Shown here: positions 25,695-34,053 of the stretch, one piece after another
How the letters are laid out: every line of letters starts with the position of its first letter
Position numbering within the stretch: the stretch's first letter is position 1
From: UBA8389 sp942493385
GTDB lineage: Bacteria > Bacteroidota > Bacteroidia > Bacteroidales > UBA1402
Assembly (NCBI GenBank): GCA_942493385.1
Contig: OW818699.1
Span: 2,480,001-2,544,000, forward strand
Reading direction: 5' to 3'
Length of the DNA: 64,000 nucleotides
Position numbers and translations under genes: made by a program
The notes under the pieces: model-generated
Databases searched by the model: none
What the model was told of the DNA's origin: nothing
The model's input: only the letters and a program-made list of their open reading frames with translations

Positions 25695-26704
25695 CTAAAA
25701 ATACACCTTTGGTTTCTGTCTTGGTAGTCACCTACAACCAAGAAGCCTACATTGAGCAGACGCTGGAAAGCCTATTGATGCAGGATTGTCCGTTCCCATA
25801 CGAGATTTTGATTGGTGAGGACTGCTCTACGGATGGGACGCGTGAAATTTGTCAAACCATGGCTTCCAACTACCCCGATAAGATCCGCCTGTTTCTGAAT
25901 GAAAAAAACAAAGGCTTCATCACCAATTATTTTGATGTTTTGGAACATGCGCAAGGCAAGTATCTGGCAGATTGCGGTGGTGATGATTACTGGATTCGAA
26001 CCGACAAGTTAAAACGACAAGTAGAAATACTCGAAAATCACCCCGAGTACAGCATGGTGTTTGGTAACTGGCAACTGTTTCATCAAAAAAGCGGAACGTT
26101 TGAAACCGACCAATCGGGCATTCGTGAGGATTGGTATTTTCCGGAACGTATTGGAACTAAAGCCGCCGAAGACTACCTCAACAAACGGAATTTTCCAAGA
26201 ATGGTGCTTTCAACCGCTCTTTTCCGGACGGATTGGACTCGGACGCTCATTCAGGAACATCCTCAACTGTTTCGTGGAAAAGGCGTGGTTTGTGAAGACC
26301 TTCCGCTCACCTTGGGCCTGCTTTGCAAGGGACCGCTCTATTTGATGAAGGAAGAAGTCATGGTTTATCGAGTACTGGAAAAGTCGGTTAGTCATGCGGA
26401 TACGTTGGAGGGTAACATAAAAGGGTTTTCGTTTGATGTATTCCTTCAAACTTGGGACCTAGCCAAGGCTCTCAACCTTCAAACACAACGTCTGAAACCT
26501 TATTTGAACAGCATTCTGCCACAATTGGTTCACTACGCATTTATCGCCAACGATAAGCAATGGATGGAACTACTTCGTCGGGAATGCCTATCGCGGAATA
26601 TCTCCTGGAGTTTCAAGCAGCAATTCCTATTATATTGTTCAAAGCACTCACTTTTAAACACATCCTTGCTTTGGCTTTACAACCGTAAATCGTCCAAACC
26701 ATGA
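25691..26704 (+). CDS. Glycosyltransferase family 2
   Basis: A 337-residue GT-A enzyme. The N-terminal nucleotide-binding block is VSVLVVTYNQEAYIEQTLES, the ribose/uracil loop IGEDCSTDGT, and the metal-binding acidic motif CGGDDYW, all GT2 hallmarks. The C-terminal 100 residues are helical and not diagnostic. The ATG used overlaps the wzx stop; a longer in-frame ATG at 25658 lies inside wzx and is less likely. The stop overlaps the GT6 gene start by 4 bp, so translation of this block is tightly coupled. Donor and linkage are unknown. Confidence 0.88.
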   Translation: MTKNTPLVSVLVVTYNQEAYIEQTLESLLMQDCPFPYEILIGEDCSTDGTREICQTMASNYPDKIRLFLNEKNKGFITNYFDVLEHAQGKYLADCGGDDYWIRTDKLKRQVEILENHPEYSMVFGNWQLFHQKSGTFETDQSGIREDWYFPERIGTKAAEDYLNKRNFPRMVLSTALFRTDWTRTLIQEHPQLFRGKGVVCEDLPLTLGLLCKGPLYLMKEEVMVYRVLEKSVSHADTLEGNIKGFSFDVFLQTWDLAKALNLQTQRLKPYLNSILPQLVHYAFIANDKQWMELLRRECLSRNISWSFKQQFLLYCSKHSLLNTSLLWLYNRKSSKP

Positions 26705-27474
26705 GGATAGCCATACTCTACATAGCCATTGGGCCGTACGCGAAGTTCTGGTTGGAGCTCCACCGTTCCTGCGAGGCCTTTTTTTTGGAAGAGGCGACCA
26801 AAAAATATTTCGTATTCACTGATTCAGGGAAAATTCAACCGAGTGAATCCATTTCGGTCATTCCAGTCACCGATCAAGGTTGGCCGCGAAACACCTTAAA
26901 CCGCTTTGAATTCTTTGATTCCATATCCAACCAACTTGCAGAACTGGATTATTGTTTCTTCTTCAATGCAAACACCCTGTTTTTAAAACCAGTAAGTTCG
27001 AAAGAAGTACTTCCAGTCGCCAAACAGGGCTATCTGGTCAATCTGTCTTTTGAGGGTTTTTTAAGCAGGCCCAAGTCCTTGTGGCCCTACGACAGGAATC
27101 CTGCTTCCACGGCCTTCATGAAGCTGGAAGAAGGGGAGCGGTATTATCAGGGAGGCTTCTACGGTGGACGTACCGAAGAATTTTTGACAATGAATACCGT
27201 GTTGCTCCAAAATGCCCGTCAAGATGATGCAAACGGTGTCATCGCTCTAAACAACGACGAATCCCATTTGAACAGATACCTGGCTGACCGACATCCTCTT
27301 TGTTTATCAACCAGTTACGGTCGCCCTGAGGAATGGATCGAGCCTGAGGATCCATCCATCATTTTCCGCCGCAAAGAGGCAGTGCTGAGTTTTGTCCGCA
27401 TCTTTCGGCAAAAGAAAAAACCGTTCATCTACCTGCTCAGACAACTTCATGCCAAACTAAAAAGGAATTATTGA
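26701..27474 (+). CDS. Glycosyltransferase family 6 (bacterial ABO blood-group-type alpha-1,3-GalNAc/Gal transferase)
   Basis: A 257-residue protein aligning throughout with bacterial GT6 enzymes such as the Bacteroides ovatus GalNAc transferase and with the catalytic domain of human ABO transferases: MRIAILYIAIGPY, FVFTDS, GWPRNTLNRF, FFFNANTLF, YYQGGFYGG, then ANGVIALNNDESHLNRYL. Residues 89-91 are NAN where animal enzymes have DxD; bacterial GT6 with NxN are metal-independent. The Gly at 152 matches Gly268 of human GTA, which favours GalNAc over Gal. The Trp-His that precedes DES in most members is Asn-Asn here (183-184). The fucosyltransferase gene starts immediately after the stop. Family assignment is strong; donor choice is inference. 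Confidence 0.85.
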   Translation: MRIAILYIAIGPYAKFWLELHRSCEAFFLEEATKKYFVFTDSGKIQPSESISVIPVTDQGWPRNTLNRFEFFDSISNQLAELDYCFFFNANTLFLKPVSSKEVLPVAKQGYLVNLSFEGFLSRPKSLWPYDRNPASTAFMKLEEGERYYQGGFYGGRTEEFLTMNTVLLQNARQDDANGVIALNNDESHLNRYLADRHPLCLSTSYGRPEEWIEPEDPSIIFRRKEAVLSFVRIFRQKKKPFIYLLRQLHAKLKRNY

Positions 27475-28305
27475 ATGTTCGTAGTCAAAATTTCATCGGG
27501 TTTCGGGAACCAGCTGTTTCAATATGCGTTCGCACTCTACTTAAAAAGAGAGGGTTATAAGGATGTATGTCTAGACAAGAGCGCATTCAAGTATTTCACT
27601 TCCAAAAGAACCTGTGGTATCGACCTGATCAGCGAACTTCCGACCGTGCAAGACCGACGCATTTATTATCGCTACCGTTCCATTCTTTTTGACATAGGCA
27701 AGCTTTTCTTTCGGTTGAATCCTTTCGTGAAACTGGTCACCGAAAAAACGCTTAAATTCCCCATAAAAGGCCGTTTCGTGTTTTTTGACGGATTTTGGCA
27801 AACGGACCAATACATCAGTCAATTGGGAGACTGGGAAACCTGCTTTCATCCGAAGGAAGAGCCACCAGCCTATATTAAAAACATGGCTGCTTCGATGGAA
27901 AACGTGCACGCCATTTCCCTGCATGTGCGACGAGGTGATTACTTTTCCAAAGAGTACATAAATCGGTACGGTGTGTGTGATGTTGCCTATTTTGAAAAAG
28001 CCATTGACAAAATGACCGAAGGGCTGCCTGATTATAGAATTTTCATCTTCTCCGACGAACCGGAATGGGTGAAGTCCAACTTGCATTTACCTGTCAATCA
28101 CGTATTTGTAGAAAACGAAAACCTTCATCCATATTGGCACATTTGGCTGATGTCCAGATGTAGGGATCACATCATTTCCAACAGTTCCTTCAGTTGGTGG
28201 GGGGCATACATGGGCAAGCATCCTGAAAAACGAGTGATTGCCCCGAAAGTGTGGCTGAAAGGTAGTAAAGAGACCATTGCGCTTCCGGATTGGATCAAAC
28301 TATAA
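27475..28305 (+). CDS. Alpha-1,2-fucosyltransferase (GT11)
   Basis: A 276-residue GT-B enzyme that transfers L-fucose from GDP-fucose to O-2 of a terminal galactose. Family motifs are all present: GFGNQLFQYAFALYL (9-23), HVRRGDY (150-156) for GDP-fucose, FSDEPEWV (192-199) and SNSSFSWWGAYM (235-246). The ATG follows directly on the GT6 stop with no gap, so the two are translated as a pair. Its product, Fuc-alpha-1,2-Gal, is the acceptor class used by ABO-type GT6 enzymes. It is the last gene of the plus-strand glycan unit. Confidence 0.93.
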   Translation: MFVVKISSGFGNQLFQYAFALYLKREGYKDVCLDKSAFKYFTSKRTCGIDLISELPTVQDRRIYYRYRSILFDIGKLFFRLNPFVKLVTEKTLKFPIKGRFVFFDGFWQTDQYISQLGDWETCFHPKEEPPAYIKNMAASMENVHAISLHVRRGDYFSKEYINRYGVCDVAYFEKAIDKMTEGLPDYRIFIFSDEPEWVKSNLHLPVNHVFVENENLHPYWHIWLMSRCRDHIISNSSFSWWGAYMGKHPEKRVIAPKVWLKGSKETIALPDWIKL

Positions 28306-28313
28306 GAACATTC

Positions 28314-29117
28314 TTATTCCAAAATCTTAAGTTCAATAGCACCCAATTCAGCTGCAATATCCGAATAAGAAGAATGATAGCTGCCTATGATTTCCTTTGT
28401 CAAACTAAGACACCAAAGGTCAACAACAGCATCTTTCATCCCCTGCACGGAAGTTCTTTCAAGTATCGCATTGTGATAAACAATCCGATCCCCATACCGA
28501 TTTATCATCAATTGTTTCACCTCCATGGAATCGGTAGCTAGATAAAACGTCGCATCAGGGCATGTTTCGATCTTTTTATCCATAAACCTAAGATAATCGT
28601 CAATCTCATTTTTCTGAATGGACCACGTATTGTCTGTCCGCCGGATATGAATGCCATAAACATGCTCTGAAAAGTGTGATTTCAATTCATTGATCTGTTC
28701 CTGTATCTCCAAAGTCGGCACAAACAACGCTGTCAATGAATAACATTTAGCAACAAAACCTCCTGAAATCATGTAAATATGACCCCGAAGCTTTTCAATT
28801 TCATTATCATCCATGCATTGACTATCAACTAGTTGATTGTCAAATATAAAACTCCGTATGACCCCTGGCAGGTATAAGTTACGTTTTCGGTCAAGAGCCA
28901 GATAAAAATCCGAGCGAGCATACGGAATTACAGAAACGCCATCCACAAGAACAGGCTGAAATAGATCCGAGAAAGCTGCGAAACATTCTCTATTCTCGTT
29001 CCAATAGAAGGAAACCGGACAATCCAATTTTCTTGCAACATAAACGCCAGATGCCATTGCACGCATTCGGTTGCACAATCCGCCAATCGGAACAAAAGAA
29101 ATGGAGTTGTCTTTCAT
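28314..29117 (-). CDS. Fucosyltransferase-fold (GT-B) protein, possible glycosyltransferase
   Basis: A 267-residue protein with the two signature segments of the broad fucosyltransferase superfamily: a Gly-rich N-terminal loop PIGGLCNRMRAMASG and a mid-protein GIHIRRTDN, which compares with HxRRGD of GT11 and GT23. A late YHSSYSDIAAELG matches the position of SNSSFSWWGA in GT11. It is too divergent to assign a linkage. The preferred start (MKDNSISFVP) leaves 14 bp after the upstream GT2 gene; an ATG at 29144 would overlap that gene by 13 bp. It ends 8 bp from the convergent GT11 gene. Confidence 0.6.
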   Translation of the reverse strand: MKDNSISFVPIGGLCNRMRAMASGVYVARKLDCPVSFYWNENRECFAAFSDLFQPVLVDGVSVIPYARSDFYLALDRKRNLYLPGVIRSFIFDNQLVDSQCMDDNEIEKLRGHIYMISGGFVAKCYSLTALFVPTLEIQEQINELKSHFSEHVYGIHIRRTDNTWSIQKNEIDDYLRFMDKKIETCPDATFYLATDSMEVKQLMINRYGDRIVYHNAILERTSVQGMKDAVVDLWCLSLTKEIIGSYHSSYSDIAAELGAIELKILE

Positions 29118-29131
29118 ACGTGAATGAATGT

Positions 29132-30133
29132 TTATACAAACCAACGTAACATCCTGAAATAAATGGATCTAGCCCATTTATTTCTGAATACTTTCATCCA
29201 GGTCTGAGGCCATTGATAACACCAAAGGAGTGTGATTTCCAACCAATTTTTACGTTTCAAGGACGATTTCCGACTGACTTCTGCCAAAGACTGAACCCGG
29301 TTCAAATTTGGTTCGTTCATGTATGCCTCGTTCTGTACAATTCGAACGAGCTGACAAAAAAGCAATTCCAGAATGGTATTCCGCTCCAACCTGCTGTCCA
29401 GTCCTTGATGAGCAATGAAATCCCCTAGTATTTCAAACCAACTGTCAATGCTGCGTTGGCCGGATGTAGTCATGATGGAACCGCTTGTGATGAAGTGCTG
29501 ATAGGTAGGAATGGGGCAAAAGGCCATGGAGCTTACTTTGGACGCTGAGAAAAAAGTCCAGTGTTCGTCCTCATGCCATACGCCCTCTTTGTAAAAGAGT
29601 TGGTTATTAACTATAAAGTCCCTGCGTATCAGCTTATTCCAAGCAGTTACGGGGATTTTCTTTCTTTTTAGGAGCTGCTTCCTCAACCACACTCGATTGG
29701 TAGTGTATTCGGGGACGTTCTTTTGAATCTGATATCGGTCATTTCCATTCTTTTCACCAATTAGGATGGAACTTCCCTGAACTAGATCCGGATTTCCAGA
29801 TTTGATAGCCAAATTTGCTAAAATAGCGATGCCTGAATCCATCAAAGCATCATCACCGTCCAGAAAAAAAAGATAATCACCGGTTGATTCCAAGATTCCA
29901 GAATTTCTTGCTGCGGACAGACCTTTGTTTACCTCATGACGAATCAACTTGAACGTTATTGGACCCTGATAAACAGACAATAGCGCTTTCACTTTGTCCA
30001 TACTGTCATCGGGTGTCGCATCATCCACCAAAATGCATTCCAAGGGAGTAAAATCCTGTTTCAACACGGAGCCAAGACAACGCTCAATGTAGGGTGAGAC
30101 ATTAAATACCGGAATGATAATGGACACTGTCAT
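29132..30133 (-). CDS. Glycosyltransferase family 2
   Basis: A 333-residue GT-A enzyme: VSIIIPVFNVSPYIERCLGS, ILVDDATPDDS and the acidic FFLDGDDALMDSG are standard GT2 elements, followed by KIPVTAWNKLIRRDF and WHEDEHWTF, which are common in family members building capsule or O-antigen. The start MTVSII is chosen because the longer frame (30181) runs into the upstream GT2 gene; this leaves a 13-bp gap. Middle gene of a minus-strand unit of three. Confidence 0.88.
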   Translation of the reverse strand: MTVSIIIPVFNVSPYIERCLGSVLKQDFTPLECILVDDATPDDSMDKVKALLSVYQGPITFKLIRHEVNKGLSAARNSGILESTGDYLFFLDGDDALMDSGIAILANLAIKSGNPDLVQGSSILIGEKNGNDRYQIQKNVPEYTTNRVWLRKQLLKRKKIPVTAWNKLIRRDFIVNNQLFYKEGVWHEDEHWTFFSASKVSSMAFCPIPTYQHFITSGSIMTTSGQRSIDSWFEILGDFIAHQGLDSRLERNTILELLFCQLVRIVQNEAYMNEPNLNRVQSLAEVSRKSSLKRKNWLEITLLWCYQWPQTWMKVFRNKWARSIYFRMLRWFV

Positions 30134-30146
30134 ATACCGAATTTTG

Positions 30147-31112
30147 CTAAAGTAATATGCGGGCAATTCTCCAAAGTCCACGTCCGTGGAACCCTTCGTA
30201 GAGGTATTGAAAACGAAAAAACAGGATGGCTCTCTTTCGAAATCGGTGTGGCAATTGCAGAATGGCTAGATTTAAATATTTTCTACCCAACGACTTGTTA
30301 CCGTCCTTGCGAATTTGCGATGCCAACGTGACTATTTTATAGCACAATGCACGCTGCTGTCTATATTTTTCAAGACTGTCCGGTTGCTTTTCGATGGAGG
30401 AACGAATGACCATCAGGGTGTCATACAAGGTTTTATGGTCGTCACTATAGGTATTCCCACTAATTGATGAGGAATGAGAATTGACCTCATACAAAGGTTT
30501 TCCAGTCATCCAGAATATATCGCTGGAACCCTGTAGCAAACGGAAACCGAATTCCAGGTCTTGCCATCGTTGCAGGCTCTCACTCCAAGGACCGGTTTTT
30601 TCGGGTAAGGTGCGCCTAAGGCAAACGTTATGCGTATGAATGATGATGTCGAAGAGTTGATCGGCTGGATCGGCAGAAAAGTAATGCGGACGACGCACTT
30701 TTTTTCCATTTGGAAAAGCAATCAGAAATGGATAGGCTATGGCTTTGGGAAAATTGTTCAGTACCAATTGGCTTACGATTCTGGACACACAATCCGGATA
30801 CATCAGGTCATCGGAATCGAAAAACATCAGAAAATCGCCTGAAGCTTTTACCAAACCTGCATTCCTCGCATAATTTGCCCCTAGCTTCTTTTCATGCAAC
30901 AGAACAATGCGAAAAAAGTCCTGATCGTTTGCAGCCTGGAACTCTTGACAAATCGACCACGAACGGTCTTCAGAACCATTGTCGACGAGGATAAGCTCTA
31001 TTGGCCTATACGTTTGGCTTACAATACTTTGCAAGGATACATCCAAAAAATCTTCCCGGTTGAGTACTGGCATCACGATGGATATCAAGGGGAATTGGTT
31101 GGGTTTATCCAT
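30147..31112 (-). CDS. Glycosyltransferase family 2
   Basis: A 321-residue GT-A enzyme with ISIVMPVLNREDFLDVSLQS, LILVDNGSEDRSW and the metal-binding LMFFDSDDLMYPDCV. The region NVCLRRTLPEKTGPWSESL with WQDLEFGFRLL is the acceptor-side pattern of GT2 enzymes in surface polysaccharide loci. A full -7 element lies 20 bp upstream, so this is the first gene of the minus-strand unit that continues with another GT2 and the fucosyltransferase-fold gene. Confidence 0.88.
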   Translation of the reverse strand: MDKPNQFPLISIVMPVLNREDFLDVSLQSIVSQTYRPIELILVDNGSEDRSWSICQEFQAANDQDFFRIVLLHEKKLGANYARNAGLVKASGDFLMFFDSDDLMYPDCVSRIVSQLVLNNFPKAIAYPFLIAFPNGKKVRRPHYFSADPADQLFDIIIHTHNVCLRRTLPEKTGPWSESLQRWQDLEFGFRLLQGSSDIFWMTGKPLYEVNSHSSSISGNTYSDDHKTLYDTLMVIRSSIEKQPDSLEKYRQQRALCYKIVTLASQIRKDGNKSLGRKYLNLAILQLPHRFRKRAILFFRFQYLYEGFHGRGLWRIARILL

Positions 31113-31131
31113 TATTTTGGTTTAGATTCTA

Positions 31132-31139
31132 CAAAAATA
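31132..31139 (-). promoter_or_regulatory. -7 element for the minus-strand glycosyltransferase unit
   Basis: Minus-strand TATTTTTG, full consensus, 19 bp before the ATG at 31112. It lies at the very end of the next upstream minus-strand GT gene, so that gene and this unit may be transcribed separately. Confidence 0.55.
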
Positions 31140-32036
31140 CTATAAATCCTGAATTTTGACATAGTTGCACAAATAACCCAACCTATAAAAATCAAACAAG
31201 AAAAGGCTGGGATGACTGCCCGTTAAATTTTTGTACAGTATTTTTTTTAGAATCCTGAATTTCCAGGCAACCAATCCATCCAAACGCATCCTTTTCAACA
31301 TGCGATATACTCTGAATATCCGAACTTCCTGTACCAGTTCATCCGATTTGAAAGCAGGTGCATCCAGATATTTTTCCACAGCCAGAAGACTTTTGGCAAG
31401 GTATCGGTCGCTCAGATCGATTCCAAGGTGCAAAAGTGGATTGTCGATGTACAAAACCTTGATTCCGTGCGTTTTCATTCGATACCCCATAATGGTATCC
31501 TCATGTCCGTAATCTTTAAACTGTTCATCATATGGAATTAGCTCATTGACAGACTTTTCCATCAGAATGTTGGAGGAGAAAAACGATCTCCATGGATTTC
31601 GGTTATGAACTTCGGCCGACAGACCTTCCCGTTTTCGGCTGTATTTCCAGCGAAGCATCCGGGCAGCTTCGGGCTTTTCCTTGCTGCAAACCACGCCACC
31701 TGATATCACAGTTGCTTTACCCAGTACGTCTAGATATCGCTTGATGAATAGGTTGTCAAAAACTTGCAAATCACTGTCCAAAATGAGCAACAAATCATAC
31801 TTGGCCATTTGGGCCAAACGGTTTCTACAGCGGGCCAAGCCGATGTTTACGTCGTTTATGGTTAAAACACAACCAGGAATTAAAGATAGTTGATGGTTTT
31901 CCGTTGGAAAATCCGGTGAAGCGTCATCCAAGACAAGAATTTCGTAATCAATCTTTTCTTGCAGGCATTGGTCGGCCAAATCGCGGACCAAACGAGTGCA
32001 ATCACAGTTGTATTCAGGAATCAGTATGGAGAGCAT
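31140..32036 (-). CDS. Glycosyltransferase family 2 (chondroitin-polymerase/beta-1,4 type region)
   Basis: A 298-residue GT-A enzyme: LSILIPEYNCDCTRLVRDLA, VLDDASPD, NIGLARCRNRLA and LLLILDSDLQVFD. The block FKDYGHEDTIMGYRMKTHG is the C-terminal (E/G)xED-type acceptor motif seen in GT2 enzymes of the galactosyl/glucosyl transfer type. The longer open frame to 32078 is ruled out by a -7 element at 32059-32066. The gene stands alone between that promoter and the next GT promoter at 31132. Sugar specificity is unknown. Confidence 0.83.
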   Translation of the reverse strand: MLSILIPEYNCDCTRLVRDLADQCLQEKIDYEILVLDDASPDFPTENHQLSLIPGCVLTINDVNIGLARCRNRLAQMAKYDLLLILDSDLQVFDNLFIKRYLDVLGKATVISGGVVCSKEKPEAARMLRWKYSRKREGLSAEVHNRNPWRSFFSSNILMEKSVNELIPYDEQFKDYGHEDTIMGYRMKTHGIKVLYIDNPLLHLGIDLSDRYLAKSLLAVEKYLDAPAFKSDELVQEVRIFRVYRMLKRMRLDGLVAWKFRILKKILYKNLTGSHPSLFLFDFYRLGYLCNYVKIQDL

Positions 32037-32058
32037 GTTTTCACTGGGTTTATGAAAG

Positions 32059-32066
32059 CAAAGATA
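32059..32066 (-). promoter_or_regulatory. -7 element for the GT2 gene at 31140-32036
   Basis: Minus-strand TATCTTTG, full consensus, 22 bp before the ATG at 32036. Divergent from the murB element 22 bp away. Confidence 0.55.
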
Positions 32067-32087
32067 GCATTTACTCAAAAAAAAAGG

Positions 32088-32095
32088 TAATTTTG
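32088..32095 (+). promoter_or_regulatory. -7 element for murB
   Basis: TAATTTTG, full consensus, 31 bp before the ATG at 32127. Confidence 0.5.
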
Positions 32096-32126
32096 TTTCT
32101 TATACAACATTTTGTTTTTATGCATC

Positions 32127-33143
32127 ATGCCTATGCCTCTTCTTGAAAATATGCAGCTTCGGGACAAACATACGTTCCATATGGAAGCTACAGCACGCTT
32201 CTGGGCCGATTTCGAATCGGTGGAAGAACTCTCTAATTTGCTAAAGGACAAACGCTTCGTTGATTTGCCGAAATTTTCGATCGGAGGGGGGAGCAACCTT
32301 TTGTTTACTAGAAATTACCCAGGATTACTTTTACATTCCATGCTTCATTCTATTGAAACAACGGAAGCTGCGAACGGAATGGTTCTTGTTCGTGCCGGTT
32401 CCGGAGTAGTTTGGGATGATTTGGTGGAATACGCGGTGGAACACGGGTTTTGCGGATTGGAAAACCTATCCGGCATACCTGGTGAAGTCGGGGCAAGTCC
32501 TATACAGAATATTGGTGCCTACGGTTCGGAAGCCAAGAACAGCATCGTTCTCGTGGAAGCGTTGAACATGGAAACGCTCGAGTTGGAAACCTTTACAAAT
32601 GCAGACTGCCGTTTTGGTTACAGAGACAGCATTTTTAAGGGAGAATTAAAGAATAAGTTCATAGTTTGCTATGTAACATACAGTCTTTCAAAGGATTTTA
32701 TACCAAATCTGAAGTATGGTGATTTGAATGCGCACCTAGAAAAGGCAGGTGGCATCAGTCTGAAAAACGTCCGAAATGCTATACTGGAAATCAGAGGTTC
32801 AAAATTGCCAGATACAAAAGCCATCGGCAATGCAGGCAGCTTTTTCATGAATCCTGAAATCCCAAAAATTCAGTTCGATGCACTCAAAACTAAGTTTCCC
32901 GACATGCCCTTTTGGCCTTTGAGCGAAGATCGAGTCAAGGTTTCAGCAGCCTGGTGCATTGAACAAGCAGGCTGGAAAGGCAAAAAGCTTGGAAACGCAG
33001 CGGTGCACGACAAACAAGCGCTGGTTTTGGTCAATCCGGGCAATGCCGTCGCCGCAGACATCATCCAACTCAGTGACCGAATCATCGAAGATGTGAAAGC
33101 TCGGTTTGGAATTCAACTGCAACCCGAGGTTATTTTCATTTAA
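32127..33143 (+). CDS. murB: UDP-N-acetylenolpyruvoylglucosamine reductase
   Basis: The FAD enzyme that completes UDP-MurNAc synthesis for peptidoglycan. 338 residues, in the size range of the E. coli-like type I enzyme. Motifs: SIGGGSNLLF (FAD binding), NLSGIPGEVGASPIQNIGAYG, YRDSIFKG with the Tyr of type I enzymes, GNAGSFFMNPEI containing the catalytic Ser, and QAGWKGKKLGNAAVH near the C-terminus. The start MPMPLLENMQL is the first ATG after the promoter; a second ATG two codons later is possible. An MBL hydrolase gene follows after 13 bp. Confidence 0.95.
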   Translation: MPMPLLENMQLRDKHTFHMEATARFWADFESVEELSNLLKDKRFVDLPKFSIGGGSNLLFTRNYPGLLLHSMLHSIETTEAANGMVLVRAGSGVVWDDLVEYAVEHGFCGLENLSGIPGEVGASPIQNIGAYGSEAKNSIVLVEALNMETLELETFTNADCRFGYRDSIFKGELKNKFIVCYVTYSLSKDFIPNLKYGDLNAHLEKAGGISLKNVRNAILEIRGSKLPDTKAIGNAGSFFMNPEIPKIQFDALKTKFPDMPFWPLSEDRVKVSAAWCIEQAGWKGKKLGNAAVHDKQALVLVNPGNAVAADIIQLSDRIIEDVKARFGIQLQPEVIFI

Positions 33144-33156
33144 AGCGCTGACAATC

Positions 33157-33912
33157 ATGAAACTGACTTTTCTCGGAACAGGCACATCTACCGGCAACCC
33201 TGCGTTGCTTTGCAGTTGTGCGGCCTGTATGTCAAACGACCCTAGAGACCGACGGTTGCGTTCGTCCGTTTTGGTGGAAGACCAAGGCACCAGCTTGCTC
33301 ATCGACTGCGGACCAGACTTCAGGGAACAGGCTCTCAGAGCCAACTTCCGTCACATCGACGCCGTACTTGTCACCCACGAACATTACGACCACATGGGCG
33401 GACTGGACGACCTAAGACCCTTTTGTTCCATTCATGAAATGCCCCTTTATGCCGTTCCGCGCATTCTGAACCATCTCAAAGTGGCGATGCCGTATAGTTT
33501 CCGCGAAAACCCCTATCCAGGAGTTCCTTTGTTCGACCTACGCCCCGTCACACTGGAAACTTTCAGAATCAACCACCTGGATATCATACCCATAGAGGTT
33601 TTTCACCACAAACTGCCCGTCATTGGTTACCGAATAGGCGATCTCACGTATCTGACCGATTTCAACAGCATTTCGATGAAAGAACTGGACAAAGCAAGGG
33701 GCAGCAAAGTCTTGGTAATCGATGCGCTGAGGGCGCAGGAACACATATCGCACAATACCTTGCAGCAGGCGCTTGACATCATCGCTGAACTTCGCCCGGA
33801 GCGTTCGTACCTCATCCACATGAGCCACGATATGGGGCTTCAGGCAGAAGTTGAACCAACACTGCCTGAAGGTGTGTTTTTTTCCTACGACGGACTGGTT
33901 CTCAACCTCTAA
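33157..33912 (+). CDS. PhnP-like metallo-beta-lactamase-fold hydrolase
   Basis: A 251-residue metallohydrolase. The N-terminus LTFLGTGTSTGNPA with a Cys-rich insertion CSCAAC (as in PhnP, where it binds structural zinc), the metal motif THEHYDHMGG, and further His/Asp ligands at LTDFNS, DALR and YLIHMSHD are all present. PhnP-type enzymes are phosphodiesterases acting on cyclic ribose phosphates or nucleotides, but the natural substrate of the Bacteroidota members is not settled. Downstream of murB in the same direction, 13 bp apart. Confidence 0.88.
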   Translation: MKLTFLGTGTSTGNPALLCSCAACMSNDPRDRRLRSSVLVEDQGTSLLIDCGPDFREQALRANFRHIDAVLVTHEHYDHMGGLDDLRPFCSIHEMPLYAVPRILNHLKVAMPYSFRENPYPGVPLFDLRPVTLETFRINHLDIIPIEVFHHKLPVIGYRIGDLTYLTDFNSISMKELDKARGSKVLVIDALRAQEHISHNTLQQALDIIAELRPERSYLIHMSHDMGLQAEVEPTLPEGVFFSYDGLVLNL

Positions 33913-34010
33913 TTTTCTTAGTCAACGCTCTGTTTCAAAAGGGTTTGCTAAACATTGCCAAAAGTGCTTAAAAAAATGGTCAGAGTGGTCATTCTGAACT
34001 ATTTTTTTCG

Positions 34011-34018
34011 TATTTTTG
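34011..34018 (+). promoter_or_regulatory. -7 element for dnaN
   Basis: TATTTTTG, full consensus, 35 bp before the dnaN ATG; it lies inside the longer open frame that begins at 33955 and so argues against that start. Confidence 0.6.
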
Positions 34019-34053
34019 TGCAACACTATGTAAAAATCCATAAATACTATCGT

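Noticed and set aside
28302..28317. Inverted repeat ATAAGAA/TTCTTAT between the two convergent glycan units as a bidirectional terminator
   Set aside because: The arms are AT-rich and separated by only 2 bases, and there is no T-tract; chance is more likely.
21025..32036. Polysaccharide locus as a recently transferred island
   Set aside because: No integrase, tRNA junction, insertion sequence or visible change in base composition; without computed codon statistics I do not claim transfer.
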